A stretch of DNA of 64,000 nucleotides from VRUE01 sp963704545 (GTDB lineage Bacteria; Actinomycetota; Thermoleophilia; Solirubrobacterales; 70-9). Shown piece by piece: positions 55,744-64,000 of the stretch. Position 1 is the stretch's first letter. Each line of letters opens with the position of its first letter. A program made the position numbers and the translations under genes. The DNA lies in the NCBI GenBank assembly GCA_963704545.1, contig OY969915.1, positions 1,736,001 through 1,800,000 on the forward strand, in the 5' to 3' direction. The notes under the pieces were generated by a model. That model saw only the letters and a program-made list of their open reading frames with translations, did no database searches and was not told the origin of the DNA.

Positions 55744-57099
55744 ATGGGCATCGCGGTCGTCGTCATCGCCAACGACTTCAGCGCGATCAACGTCGCCCTC
55801 CCGACGATGGAGAGCGACTTCGACACCAACATCAACACGATCCAGTGGGTAATCAACGCCTACGCGCTGACCTTCGGCGTGATGATCGTGACCGGTGGCC
55901 GGCTGGCCGACATGTTCGGGCGGCGCAACGCGTTCTTCCTCGGCACCGCGATCTTCGCCTCGATGTCCGCCCTCGGCGGTGCGGCGCAATCCGAGGCGTG
56001 GCTGATCGCGACAAGAACGTTGATGGGGATCGGTGGGGCGCTGATGTGGCCCGCGATCCTCGGTATGACCTACGCCCTCCTGCCCGAGGAGAAGGCCGGG
56101 CTGGCGGGCGGGATAGTCATCGGCGCGGCCGGGCTCGGCAACGCGATCGGGCCTCTGATCGGCGGCGTCCTCACCGACGCGCTCAGCTGGCGGTGGATCT
56201 TCTTCCTCAACGTGCCGATCTCGGCCTTCGCCGTACTGGTCACCTACCGGCTGGTCAAGGTCACCGAGCCCGAGCCGGGCGAGCAGCGAATCGACTACCC
56301 GGGAATCGCAACGCTCTCGGTCGGGCTGGTCGCACTGCTCCTTGCGCTCGACCAGGGCGACGACTGGGGCTTCGGAGACCCGCGCGTGCTCGGCCTGTTC
56401 GCCCTCGCGGCGATCATGCTCGTCGCCTTCGCGCCGATCGAGCGCCGAGCCGGGCCCAGCGCCCTGGTACCCCGGTCGGTGATGGCCAACGAGAGCTTCC
56501 GCGCCTCCTGCCTGGCGATCCTGCTGATGTCGGCGACCTTCTTTGCGGCGCTGCTCTACCTGCCGCAGTTCATGCAGCACCAGCTCGGCTACTCGCCGCT
56601 TGAGGCGGGAGTCGGCATGCTCCCCTTCCTCGCCACCTTCGCCGGCGTCTCCTTCGTCGCCGGCCCGCTCTACGAGCGCCTCGGCGCGAAGCTGCTGGCC
56701 GTCGTGGGCGCCGGCTGCATAACGATCTCCCCGTTCGTCTTCTCGCTGATCGGCAACGATTCCGGTTACGGGTCGCTCATCGCCGGCATGGTGGTGCTCG
56801 GCATCGGAATCGGCAGCTTCTACCCGACCGCAACGACCGCCGGGGTCACCTCTGTCGAGGGGTCGCAGACCAGCCTCGCCGGCGGGATCGTCTACATGTT
56901 CCAGATCGCCGGCGGCTCGATCGGGCTGGCCCTGACGACCACGGTCTTCTCCGCGCAGGGCTCCTTCGTCGAGGGCATCCAGGCCGCCTTCCGGCTCGAC
57001 GCGGGGCTCTCCCTCGCTGGCTTCCTGATCGCTCTCTTTTTCGTCGGCGGGCGCCTGGTAACGCGCCGAAGCAAAGCCGGTAACGCCCCCTCGGCCTAG
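55744..57099 (+). CDS. MFS exporter, DHA2 (14-helix) type
   Basis: 451 residues and about 13-14 hydrophobic helices. The A motif after helix 2 is GGRLADMFGRRNAFF, and the antiporter motif C is near AAGLGNAIGPLIGGVL. Such proteins export drugs or small metabolites using the proton gradient. The first ATG (55744) falls inside helix 1: the in-frame upstream codons read STWFALFA, a usual family start, but no standard start codon precedes them before the stop at 55672. A non-standard start is possible. Its end overlaps the RTX gene by 4 bases. Confidence 0.87.
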   Translation: MGIAVVVIANDFSAINVALPTMESDFDTNINTIQWVINAYALTFGVMIVTGGRLADMFGRRNAFFLGTAIFASMSALGGAAQSEAWLIATRTLMGIGGALMWPAILGMTYALLPEEKAGLAGGIVIGAAGLGNAIGPLIGGVLTDALSWRWIFFLNVPISAFAVLVTYRLVKVTEPEPGEQRIDYPGIATLSVGLVALLLALDQGDDWGFGDPRVLGLFALAAIMLVAFAPIERRAGPSALVPRSVMANESFRASCLAILLMSATFFAALLYLPQFMQHQLGYSPLEAGVGMLPFLATFAGVSFVAGPLYERLGAKLLAVVGAGCITISPFVFSLIGNDSGYGSLIAGMVVLGIGIGSFYPTATTAGVTSVEGSQTSLAGGIVYMFQIAGGSIGLALTTTVFSAQGSFVEGIQAAFRLDAGLSLAGFLIALFFVGGRLVTRRSKAGNAPSA

Positions 57100-57683
57100 C
57101 TCATCGGCACAGCGTCGTGCTCTGCGTAGACGACGTCCATGCCCGGCCCGTCGCGCAGCTCGTCGCGCCCGGGTCCACCGCGCAGAACGTCGTCGCCGGG
57201 CCCACCCAGCAAGAGATCGTTACCTGGCCCCCCGAAGATCAGGTCGTCGCCGACCTTGCCGCCGAGCCGGTCGCTGCCCGCGCTACCGATCAGTTTGTCG
57301 GCCCCGCTGCCGCCGATCAGCAGGTCCTTGCCCGGTCCACCCCGCATCGTCACCGGCACCTCGACCGGGCGCGACACGGCCACCTTGTCGTTCTTGGGGC
57401 CGCCGTGGACCTCGAAGCCGGCGACCAACGGGGCGTCGCAGATCAGCTCGTTCGGGTTTTCGGGCGCGTTCGCGCAGACCGTCCCACCGACCTCCAGCGG
57501 CACGACCGAGTCGATCACGTAGTCGTATCCGTCAGGCGTGAGCCAGATGTGCATCGTGTTCTGCTCCGACCCGCCCGCCAGGACGACCGTGTAGGTCGTC
57601 GGTTCCTCGGGAGTTTCGGCGCGCGCGAACGGTGCGGTCACAACCGCCAGCACGGCGAGCAACATGACGATCTTCATCTTCAT
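57096..57683 (-). CDS. secreted RTX-type calcium-binding repeat protein
   Basis: 195 residues. A signal peptide (MKMKIVMLLAVLAVVTAPFARA) is followed by a small beta domain with one Cys pair (TVCANAP, ELICDAP). About 110-185 has nonapeptide repeats of the GGxGxDxLx type (GGPGKDLLIGG, GGPGNDLLLGG, GGPGDDVLRGG), which fold into a calcium-bound beta roll. No catalytic domain is visible, so it may be structural or adhesive. Convergent with the MFS gene. Confidence 0.8.
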   Translation of the reverse strand: MKMKIVMLLAVLAVVTAPFARAETPEEPTTYTVVLAGGSEQNTMHIWLTPDGYDYVIDSVVPLEVGGTVCANAPENPNELICDAPLVAGFEVHGGPKNDKVAVSRPVEVPVTMRGGPGKDLLIGGSGADKLIGSAGSDRLGGKVGDDLIFGGPGNDLLLGGPGDDVLRGGPGRDELRDGPGMDVVYAEHDAVPMS

Positions 57684-57713
57684 CGCAACAAACCTTCGCC
57701 CCCGGGGGAACGC

Positions 57714-58748
57714 CTACCCTGGAAACAACACGACCTTGCCGACGTTGCGGCGCTCGGCGATGAACCGGTGGGCCTCGCCCGCCCGCTCGAAGGGAAACGA
57801 CTCGGCGACGACCGGCTCGAGGCGACCGGCCTCGAGGTCGGCCATCAATGGCTGCGTGACCCGGTCGAGGTTGCCCTCGCGTTCCCACCACTTGAGCATG
57901 TTGAGGCCGAAGACGCCCTTGTTCTCGTTCATCACCATCAGGCTCTTCCACCAGGGGACCGTCGCCAGCGGCATCTTGAAGAGTCCCTTCAGCATCGCCG
58001 GGAGGTCGCGGCCGCTTTCGTTCGTGACCTCCGAGAGCCCGTACATGACGAGCCGGCCACCGGGACGCAGCAGCCGGTAGTCCTTGCGAAAGGAGGTGGG
58101 GCCGAGCGCGTCGATGATCAGGTCGACGCCCTCACCGCCGGTTAGACGCATCGTCTCTGCCTCGAAGTCGAGGTTGCGGTAGTCGATCGGGTGGTCGACG
58201 CCCTGGGCGCCGATCGCGTCGTGCTTCGCCGGCGAGGCCGTGCCGAAGATCTCCGCGCCGGCGTTGCGGGCGATCTGCGTGGCCGAGATCCCGACGCCGC
58301 CCGCGGCGGCGTGGATCAGCACCCGGGTCCCCTCGCGCAGGCTGCCCATCACGACGAGGGCCGCGTAGGCGGTGCCGTAGTTGACCGGGAAGGCCGCGCC
58401 CTGCTCGAAGTTGAGTCGCTCGGGCAGCGGCAGGGCCTGGTCGGCGGGAACCGTGACGAGCTCCGCCTGACCGCCGAAACGGGTTCCGGCGACGACCCGG
58501 TCGCCGACCGCGTGCTCGGTCACGCTCTCCCCCACCGACTCGACCGTGCCGGCGACCTCGTAGCCCATCACGCACGGAGGCTTGGGCGCGTCGGGGTAGA
58601 GACCCACGCGCGCCATCGTGTCGGCGAAGTTGATCCCGGCCGCCTTGACCGCGATCCTCACCTCGCCGGGGCCGACCGGAGGGTCGGGCATCTCCTGGAC
58701 CCTGAGCACCTCGGGCCCACCGTTCCCTGTCTGCACCAGTGCCTTCAC
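57714..58748 (-). CDS. quinone-oxidoreductase-like MDR-family dehydrogenase
   Basis: 344 residues of the zinc-independent MDR branch. N-terminal GroES-like fold with FADTMARVGLYPDAPKPP; NADPH-binding loop in IHAAAGGVGISATQIARNAG; no catalytic zinc Cys/His set. Reduces quinones or enones with NADPH. The downstream segment KSLMVMNENKGVFGLNMLK is typical of the VAT-1/synaptic-vesicle-like subgroup. Single gene with its own start after the serA gene. Confidence 0.83.
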   Translation of the reverse strand: MKALVQTGNGGPEVLRVQEMPDPPVGPGEVRIAVKAAGINFADTMARVGLYPDAPKPPCVMGYEVAGTVESVGESVTEHAVGDRVVAGTRFGGQAELVTVPADQALPLPERLNFEQGAAFPVNYGTAYAALVVMGSLREGTRVLIHAAAGGVGISATQIARNAGAEIFGTASPAKHDAIGAQGVDHPIDYRNLDFEAETMRLTGGEGVDLIIDALGPTSFRKDYRLLRPGGRLVMYGLSEVTNESGRDLPAMLKGLFKMPLATVPWWKSLMVMNENKGVFGLNMLKWWEREGNLDRVTQPLMADLEAGRLEPVVAESFPFERAGEAHRFIAERRNVGKVVLFPG

Positions 58749-58774
58749 GGCACAAGCCTATGCGCTAAGGGTCT

Positions 58775-60355
58775 TTAGAGGTCGACGGCGCGGCCGGTGG
58801 TGAAACCGTCGAGCTCGAGGATTTTGGCCACCGTCTCGTCGTGAACCGGCGCGTCTGTCGTCAGCGCCATCACCGCCCGCTCGCCGTCCTCCTCGGCGCC
58901 GACGGCGGCGGAGACGATGTTGACTCCCTCCTCGCCGAACACGGTCCCGACCCGGCCGATCATCCCCGGCCGGTCGGCGTAGCGGAAGACCGCGATGTGC
59001 TCGGCAAGGGGCAGGTAGAAGCTCTCGCGCCAGACCGAGACCAGGTAGGGCTCGTTGCGGGGACCGACCCCGGTGCCGGCAACCTCGACCTCATCACCGC
59101 TGGAGCGGAGAGAGACGGTGACCAGCTCGGTGAAGTCATCGGAGCTCGACTCCTTCGTCTCGACCAGCTCGATGCCGCGTTCCTCGGCCATCTGCGGGGC
59201 GTTGACCAGATTGACCGGCTCCTCGGTGTGACCAGCGAGGATCCCGACCAGGACGCCGATGCCGAGCAGCCGCGTGTCGTACTGGGCGAGCTTGCCGCGG
59301 AACTCGACCAAGACGCGGTCGACGGACCCCTGCGCCAGCCCCTCGGCGAGCCGACCGAGCTTTTCGCAGAGCGGCACGAAGGGCGCCAACGCTTCCATTT
59401 CCTCGGGGCGCACGGCCGCGATGTTGACCGCGTTGGTGACGACCGCGCCGGTCAGCGCCGCGGTCACCTGTTCGGCGGTGACGATGCCGGCACGGTCCTG
59501 CGCCTCAGCCGTGGAGGCACCCAGGTGCGGCGTGACGACGACGTCGGCACGGGAGAAGACGGGGTGCTCGGTGAACGGCTCGGAGGGAAAAACGTCGAGC
59601 GCCGCACCGCCCACCTTGCCCGACTCCAATCCGTCGACCAGGGCGTCGAGGTCGACCAGCTCGCCGCGGGCGCAGTTGACGATCCGCACCCCCTCCTTCA
59701 TCGCCGCGATCGCCTCGGCGTCGATCAGGTTCACGGTCTCCGGCGTCTTCGGCACGTGGACGGTGACGACGTCGGCGCGGCCGTAGAGCTCCTCGAGGCC
59801 GGCGGCGCCCTCAACGCCGAGCTCGCGGAAGCGCTCCGCCGAGACGAACTTGTCGAAGGCGACCACATCCATCTCGAACCCCTGGGCGCGTTTGGCGACG
59901 AGCTGCCCTATGCGGCCGAAGCCGACGATGCCGATCGTCTTGCCGTAGAGCTCGGCACCCTTGTACTTGGCCCGGTCCCAGCGCCCGTCGACGAGCGCGC
60001 CGTGGGCCTGCGGCACGTTGCGGAAGAGGGACAAGGCGAGGGCGAGGGTGTGCTCGGCGGCGGCTACGGAGTTCGATTCCGGCGCGTTGGCGACGACGAT
60101 CCCGCGCCGCGTCGCGGCCGGGATGTCGACGTTGTCGACGCCGGTGCCGGCGCGACCGATCACCTTGAGGTTGGTGGCGCGCTCGATCAGGTCGGCAGTG
60201 AGCTCGGTCGCCGAGCGGATCAGGATCGCGTCGTAGCCGGCGATCTTCTCGGCCAGCTCCTCGTCGGACATCTCCAGCCCGAGGTCGACCTCGAAGTTCT
60301 CGCGCAGCAGCTCGACGCCGGAGTCGGCGATCTTCTCCTTGACCAGGACTTTCAC
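58775..60355 (-). CDS. serA: D-3-phosphoglycerate dehydrogenase, long (ASB/ACT) form
   Basis: 526 residues. First step of serine synthesis. The substrate domain starts VLVKEKIADSGVELL; the NAD loop is GIVGFGRIGQLVAKRA; catalytic Arg, Glu and His lie in NCARGELVD, DVFPSEP and TPHLGAST. After 310 come the intervening (ASB) domain and a C-terminal ACT domain (about 450-526), as in the mycobacterial enzyme with serine feedback. The GTG 60355 start overlaps the serC stop (GTGA). Confidence 0.95.
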   Translation of the reverse strand: MKVLVKEKIADSGVELLRENFEVDLGLEMSDEELAEKIAGYDAILIRSATELTADLIERATNLKVIGRAGTGVDNVDIPAATRRGIVVANAPESNSVAAAEHTLALALSLFRNVPQAHGALVDGRWDRAKYKGAELYGKTIGIVGFGRIGQLVAKRAQGFEMDVVAFDKFVSAERFRELGVEGAAGLEELYGRADVVTVHVPKTPETVNLIDAEAIAAMKEGVRIVNCARGELVDLDALVDGLESGKVGGAALDVFPSEPFTEHPVFSRADVVVTPHLGASTAEAQDRAGIVTAEQVTAALTGAVVTNAVNIAAVRPEEMEALAPFVPLCEKLGRLAEGLAQGSVDRVLVEFRGKLAQYDTRLLGIGVLVGILAGHTEEPVNLVNAPQMAEERGIELVETKESSSDDFTELVTVSLRSSGDEVEVAGTGVGPRNEPYLVSVWRESFYLPLAEHIAVFRYADRPGMIGRVGTVFGEEGVNIVSAAVGAEEDGERAVMALTTDAPVHDETVAKILELDGFTTGRAVDL

Positions 60356-61491
60356 GAGCGAATCTCCTCCACGTTCTCGACGATCCAGTCGATGCAGGCT
60401 GTAAGCGCCTCGACGTCGGCCGGCTCGACCGCCGGGAACATCCCGACTCGCAGCTGGTTGCGGCCGAGCTTGCGGTAGGGCTCGACGTCGACGATGCCGT
60501 TTGCGCGCAAGGTCGCGGCGACCGCCGCGGCGTCGACCGAGTCGTCGAAATCGATCGTGCCGACGACCAGAGAGCGCTTGGCCGGGTCGGCGACGAAGGG
60601 CGAGGCGAAATCGACCCGCTCGGCCCAGCCGTAGAGGTGCCCCGAGGAAGCCGAGGTGCGCTCGACGCACCAGTCCAGACCCCCTCCCCCCAGCATCCAC
60701 TCGACCTGGTCGGCGAGGAGGAGGAGCGTGGCCAGGGCGGGCGTGTTGTAGGTCTGCTCCTTGCGCGAGTTATCCAGCGCGGTCTGGAGCGAGAGGAAGG
60801 CGGGCTGCCAGCGATCGGCAGCACCGTCGAGCTGTCCGATCCGGGCGATCGCCGCCGGGCTGAGCGCCGCGAGCCAGAGGCCGCCGTCAGCGCCGAAGGA
60901 CTTCTGCGGGGCGAAGTAGTAGACGTCGGTCTGACTTGCGTCGAGCGGCAGTCCTCCCGCGCCCGAGGTCGCGTCGACGAGGACCAGCGCATCGCCCGCT
61001 CCCTCGGGTCGCGCGACCGCAACCATTACGCCGGTCGAGGTCTCGTTATGTGCCCAGGCGATTGCGTCCGCGGCCGGATCCGCGACCGGCGCGGGCGCGT
61101 CGCCGGGGTCGGCCTCGACCACGATCGGGTCGGCCAGAAACGGAGCGCCGGCTGTCACCTTGGCGAACTTCTGCGAGAACTCGCCGTAGGTGAGGTGCAG
61201 CGAGCGCTCGCGCACCAACCAGACCGCAGCGGCGTCCCAGAAGGCGGTCGTGCCGCCGTTGCCGAGGGCGATCTCGTAGCCGTCGGGCAGGCCGAAGAGG
61301 TCGGCCAGGCCGCCGCGCACCCGCCCGACCAGGTCGCGGACGGGCTTCTGGCGGTGCGAGGTGCCCATCAGCGCCGACTGCTCGGCCAGGCGCGCAAGCG
61401 CCTCCGGACGCACCTTCGAGGGACCGCAGCCGAACCGGCCGTCGGCGGGCTTGAGGCCTGTGGGGATCTGGGCGGCGGTCGTCGCGGTCAC
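60352..61491 (-). CDS. serC: phosphoserine aminotransferase, actinobacterial type
   Basis: 379 residues. Second step of serine synthesis. The start LKPADGRFGCGPSKVRPEAL is characteristic of the actinobacterial class. PLP-Lys is in YFAPQKSFGADGGLW. The chosen start GTG 61491 gives VTATTAAQIPTGLKPADG; there is no ribosome site, but a TAACCT box 10 bases upstream suggests a leaderless mRNA. ATG 61557 is the next option. It forms the serC-serA operon. Confidence 0.9.
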   Translation of the reverse strand: MTATTAAQIPTGLKPADGRFGCGPSKVRPEALARLAEQSALMGTSHRQKPVRDLVGRVRGGLADLFGLPDGYEIALGNGGTTAFWDAAAVWLVRERSLHLTYGEFSQKFAKVTAGAPFLADPIVVEADPGDAPAPVADPAADAIAWAHNETSTGVMVAVARPEGAGDALVLVDATSGAGGLPLDASQTDVYYFAPQKSFGADGGLWLAALSPAAIARIGQLDGAADRWQPAFLSLQTALDNSRKEQTYNTPALATLLLLADQVEWMLGGGGLDWCVERTSASSGHLYGWAERVDFASPFVADPAKRSLVVGTIDFDDSVDAAAVAATLRANGIVDVEPYRKLGRNQLRVGMFPAVEPADVEALTACIDWIVENVEEIRS

Positions 61492-61558
61492 GGGAGGCGA
61501 CAGGTTATTGACAGTCGCGGGTGGACCCCGCGCAGGCTCCCCGCGTAAGCTGCCGGCC

Positions 61559-61990
61559 ATGAGCGAGACCACAGAACAGGCAGTCACGAAAGGCGAGGGC
61601 TACGCCGTCGCGAACCTCAGCGACCTCGGCGAGGGGCCGGGCTTTCGCAAGATCCGCAAGGAGCTGGGCGTCACCGCGTTCGGCGTCAACGCGATCGTGC
61701 TGCCTCCCTCCTACGCCACCGGGAGCCATTACCACGACGAGCAGGAGGAGCTCTACTTCCTCCACAGCGGCCGGGTCGCGATCGAGTTCGGTGACGGCAC
61801 CAGCCACGAGCTCGAGCCGGGCGGCCTGGCCTGGGTCGGCGCCTCGACCGTCCGCAAGCTGCGCAACCTCAGCGACTCAGAGGACGCCGTCTACGTGATC
61901 GTCGGCGGCAAGGACGGCTACGTCGGCCGCGACGGCAAACTCCCCGAGGGTGAGACGAGGTTCGGTGCCGAAGGCCCGCCCGGGGCCTGA
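61559..61990 (+). CDS. single-domain cupin protein
   Basis: 143 residues forming one small beta barrel. The metal-binding pattern is GSHYHDEQEELYFLHSG followed by EPGGLAWVGASTVRKLRN. The enzyme or sensor role is unknown. A TTGACA box lies at 61509-61514, though a well-spaced -10 box is not clear. It is divergent from serC and converges on ilvC across element B. Confidence 0.8.
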   Translation: MSETTEQAVTKGEGYAVANLSDLGEGPGFRKIRKELGVTAFGVNAIVLPPSYATGSHYHDEQEELYFLHSGRVAIEFGDGTSHELEPGGLAWVGASTVRKLRNLSDSEDAVYVIVGGKDGYVGRDGKLPEGETRFGAEGPPGA

Positions 61991-61998
61991 TTAGGCCC

Positions 61999-62122
61999 CC
62001 AGGAGTTCTGAGAGCAAGCAGGTCGGGGGACGCAGGAAGGGCGACGAGGGGAGCGCACTCCAGTGCGTGACCCGAGGAGCCCGACCGAGGACCCCGAGAT
62101 GCGCCGCTATCAGAACTCCTGG
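61999..62122. repeat. structured element B with 13-base terminal inverted repeats at a convergent gene junction
   Basis: CCAGGAGTTCTGA (61999-62011) is exactly inverted at 62110-62122, where it encodes the last codons and stop of ilvC. The interior carries, in order, AAGCAGG, GGACGCAGGAAGG, AGTGCGTGA, CGACCGAGGA and GCGCCG, matching the interior of element A at 2279-2385. It begins 8 bases after the cupin stop. Confidence 0.55.
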
Positions 62123-63111
62123 TCGACCCAGGGCATCATGTCGCGGAGGTCTTTGCCGACCTTCTCGACCTGGTGGCCCTTGCCCTCGTCGCGCATGCGC
62201 GAGAGGTTCTCGCCGCCGGCGCGGTTCTCGGCGATCCACTCGCGGGCGAACTCGCCTGACTGGATCTCGCCGAGGATCTCCTTCATCGCGGCGCGTGACT
62301 CCTCGCCGATGACGCGTTTGCCGCGGGTCATGTCGCCGTACTCGGCCGTGTTGGAGATCGAGTAGCGCATCCCCTGAATGCCCTTCTCGTACATCAGGTC
62401 GGCGATCAGCTTGAGCTCGTGCAGGCACTCGAAGTAGGCCAGGCGCGGGTCGTACCCGGCCTCGACCAGGGTCTCGAAACCGGCCCGGACAAGCTCGCTG
62501 GCGCCGCCGCAGAGAACGGCCTGCTCGCCGAAGAGATCGGTCTCGCACTCGTCCTTGAAGGTGGTCTCGATCACCGCGGCGCGACCGCCGCCGATCCCGG
62601 AGGCGTAGGCGAGAACGAGGCCGTGGGCGTTGCCGGTGGAATCCTGGTGGACGGCCATCAGGCAGGGAACCCCGTTGCCTTCCTCGTACTGGCGGCGGAC
62701 GAGGTGGCCGGGGCCCTTGGGCGCGACCATGCCGACGTCTACTCCGGCCGGAGGCATGATCTGCTCGAAGTGGATGGCGAAGCCGTGGGCGAAGAGCAGC
62801 AGGTTGCCGGGGGCGATGCCGTCAGCGATGTCCGTCTCCCAGACCTCCGCCTGCTTCTCGTCGGGCAGCAGGATCATCACCGCGTCGCCGCGACTGGCGG
62901 CGTCGGCGATGTCGAGCACCTCGAGACCGGCCTCTTCCGCCTTGGCACGGCTGGAGGAATCCGGGCGCAGGCCGACGACCACGTCGACCCCCGAGTCCTT
63001 CAGGTTGAGTGCGTGGGCGTGCCCCTGGGAACCGTAGCCGAGGATGGCCACGGTCTTCCCGTCGAGCAACGAGAGGTCGGCGTCTGAGTCGTAGAAGATG
63101 TCCTTGGGCAT
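62110..63111 (-). CDS. ilvC: ketol-acid reductoisomerase (class I)
   Basis: 333 residues. Second common step of Val, Leu and Ile synthesis. NADPH loop GYGSQGHAHALNL with basic RPDSSSRAKA after it, HGFAIHFEQIMPP, the Mg site in ETTFKDECETDLFGEQ and ECLHELKLIADLMYE, and the C-terminal SNTAEYGDMTRG. The short class I form lacks the duplicated domain of E. coli IlvC. The start MPKDIFYDSDAD at ATG 63111 is 20 bases after the CoA-ligase gene. Confidence 0.96.
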   Translation of the reverse strand: MPKDIFYDSDADLSLLDGKTVAILGYGSQGHAHALNLKDSGVDVVVGLRPDSSSRAKAEEAGLEVLDIADAASRGDAVMILLPDEKQAEVWETDIADGIAPGNLLLFAHGFAIHFEQIMPPAGVDVGMVAPKGPGHLVRRQYEEGNGVPCLMAVHQDSTGNAHGLVLAYASGIGGGRAAVIETTFKDECETDLFGEQAVLCGGASELVRAGFETLVEAGYDPRLAYFECLHELKLIADLMYEKGIQGMRYSISNTAEYGDMTRGKRVIGEESRAAMKEILGEIQSGEFAREWIAENRAGGENLSRMRDEGKGHQVEKVGKDLRDMMPWVDQEF

Positions 63112-63131
63112 GGGCGGCAGGCTAGCCGACT

Positions 63132-64000
63132 TCAGCGGAGGGCGCGCCGCATCAGCTTGCCGGAGGGCGTGCGCGGCAGCGCCGCCGCCAGCTCGACCCG
63201 CTTCGGCACCTTGAACCCGGCCAGCGACTCGGCGCAGTGGCGACGCAGCTCGTCGGGCGTCGTCTCGGCACCGTCCTCGAGCACGACGATCGCCGTCACC
63301 GCCTGCTGCCACTCCGGGTCCTCGCGCCCGACCACCGCCGCGTCGGCGACCTCGGGGTGTCGCAGCAGGACCTTCTCGACTTCGGCCGGCATCACGTTCT
63401 CGCCGCCGCTGACGATCAGGTCGTCCATCCTGTCCTCGACGTAGAGGAAGCCTTCCTGGTCGATGCGACCGAGGTCCCCGGTGTGCAGCCAGCCGTCGGC
63501 GTCGGCGCGACCGGGCGCCACGGTCGGGCCCTGGACCAGGATCTCGCCGTCCTGGATGCGCAGGTGGGTGGTCAGCAGCGGCCGCCCGGCGGAGCCGAGC
63601 TTGCGTTTCGCGTCAACCGGGGCCAGGGTGGTCACCTGCGAGCAGGCCTCGGTGAGTCCGTAGGTCTGCACGACGGTGGCCCCGCGCCCGATCGCCTCCT
63701 CGAGCGCATCCTCGGGAACCGGGCCGCCGCCGACGAGGATCGCGCGCGGGCCGGAGAGGTCGGCACCGGAGTCGAGCAGCCGCGTCAGCATCGTCGTCAC
63801 CAGGGAAACGACCGAGATCCGGTCGCGCTCGAGCGCCTCGGCGACACGGCCGGCGTCGAAGCCGTCGTGAACCACCGCCGTCGTGCCGTAGATGACCGAG
63901 CGCATCACGATCCCCAACCCGGATATGTGGCTGAGCGGCAGGCAGCAGAGCCAGCGGTCCTCGGGCTCGACCCCGATGTTGAAAGCGGAGGCGACGCCGC
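63132..64000 (-). CDS. AMP-dependent CoA ligase, MenE-like (5' end outside the window)
   Basis: 289 C-terminal residues are visible. The block LPLSHISGLGIVMRS, VGGGPVPEDALEEAI, TYGLTEACSQVTTL, the GWLHTGDLGRID motif, VSGGENVMPAEVEKVL and the final PRTPSGKLMRRALR identify an ANL-family ligase. The short C-terminal domain and PLSHISG pattern point to o-succinylbenzoate-CoA ligase (menaquinone synthesis), but other acyl-CoA ligases cannot be excluded. The N-terminus lies beyond 64000. It precedes ilvC in the same direction. Confidence 0.8.
   Translation of the reverse strand, partial: GVASAFNIGVEPEDRWLCCLPLSHISGLGIVMRSVIYGTTAVVHDGFDAGRVAEALERDRISVVSLVTTMLTRLLDSGADLSGPRAILVGGGPVPEDALEEAIGRGATVVQTYGLTEACSQVTTLAPVDAKRKLGSAGRPLLTTHLRIQDGEILVQGPTVAPGRADADGWLHTGDLGRIDQEGFLYVEDRMDDLIVSGGENVMPAEVEKVLLRHPEVADAAVVGREDPEWQQAVTAIVVLEDGAETTPDELRRHCAESLAGFKVPKRVELAAALPRTPSGKLMRRALR

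Overview
The window is GC-rich chromosomal DNA that is almost entirely coding, with many 4-base ATGA/GTGA gene overlaps. It carries one complete rRNA operon (16S-23S-5S, minus strand, 33956-38900) whose spacer has no tRNA. The gene content suggests an actinobacterium of a deep-branching class such as Thermoleophilia. The pointers are an FtsR-type MerR regulator beside an FHA protein, an RsiG-type c-di-GMP-binding anti-sigma homologue, actinobacterial-style serC, SepF, and a leuA leader peptide. The taxonomic call is inference from gene content; no 16S comparison could be run.

Layout. 1-5837: the 5' part of a secreted protein, nadE, a thioesterase, a membrane-anchored protein with an anti-sigma-like exterior domain, an alkyl-DHAP-synthase-like flavoprotein and an SRPBCC protein. 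5849-7386: ftsR, a zinc-ribbon/FHA protein and rsiG, which read leftward from a good promoter at 7431-7458. 7474-20092: pgsA, proS, an acyl-CoA ligase, then ispG-rseP-dxr-cdsA-uppS-frr-pyrH-tsf-rpsB, transcribed right to left from rpsB. This group links translation, isoprenoid precursors, undecaprenyl-PP and phospholipid synthesis. 20223-25517: rluD-like, lspA, yggT, proC, sepF, yggS, yfiH and a tRNA-nucleotidyltransferase-like gene. 25517-31302: the histidine cluster hisZ-G-D-B-H-A-F, with short HisG plus HisZ. Then murA (Asp in place of the catalytic Cys), a membrane-anchored hydrolase and the rRNA operon.

39197-43150: a frameshifted tyrS, a class A penicillin-binding protein and a 3-methyladenine glycosylase. 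43147-55356: an amino-acid block read leftward: leuA, a DUF559 protein, an XRE-cupin regulator, leuC, leuD, a methyltransferase, leuB, ilvE, cimA, a DegT-type aminotransferase and argH. 55744-64000: an MFS exporter, an RTX-repeat protein, a quinone-oxidoreductase-like gene, serC-serA, a cupin, ilvC and a partial CoA ligase. Together leuA/B/C/D, cimA, ilvC and ilvE cover most steps of Leu/Ile/Val synthesis.

The most interesting material is non-coding. (1) The leuA leader encodes a 19-residue peptide with a run of five Leu codons, four of which are exactly complementary (12 bases) to the leuA Shine-Dalgarno region. (2) Two ~90-base hairpin repeats 13 kb apart are about 95 percent identical, and one of their differences is a compensatory base-pair change. 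(3) A second element type sits at two convergent gene junctions with 12-13-base terminal inverted repeats. (4) A 168-base hairpin separates leuA from the MFS gene. (5) At least four REP-like hairpins with 13-base loops lie just after stop codons. No CRISPR array, prophage or insertion sequence was seen.
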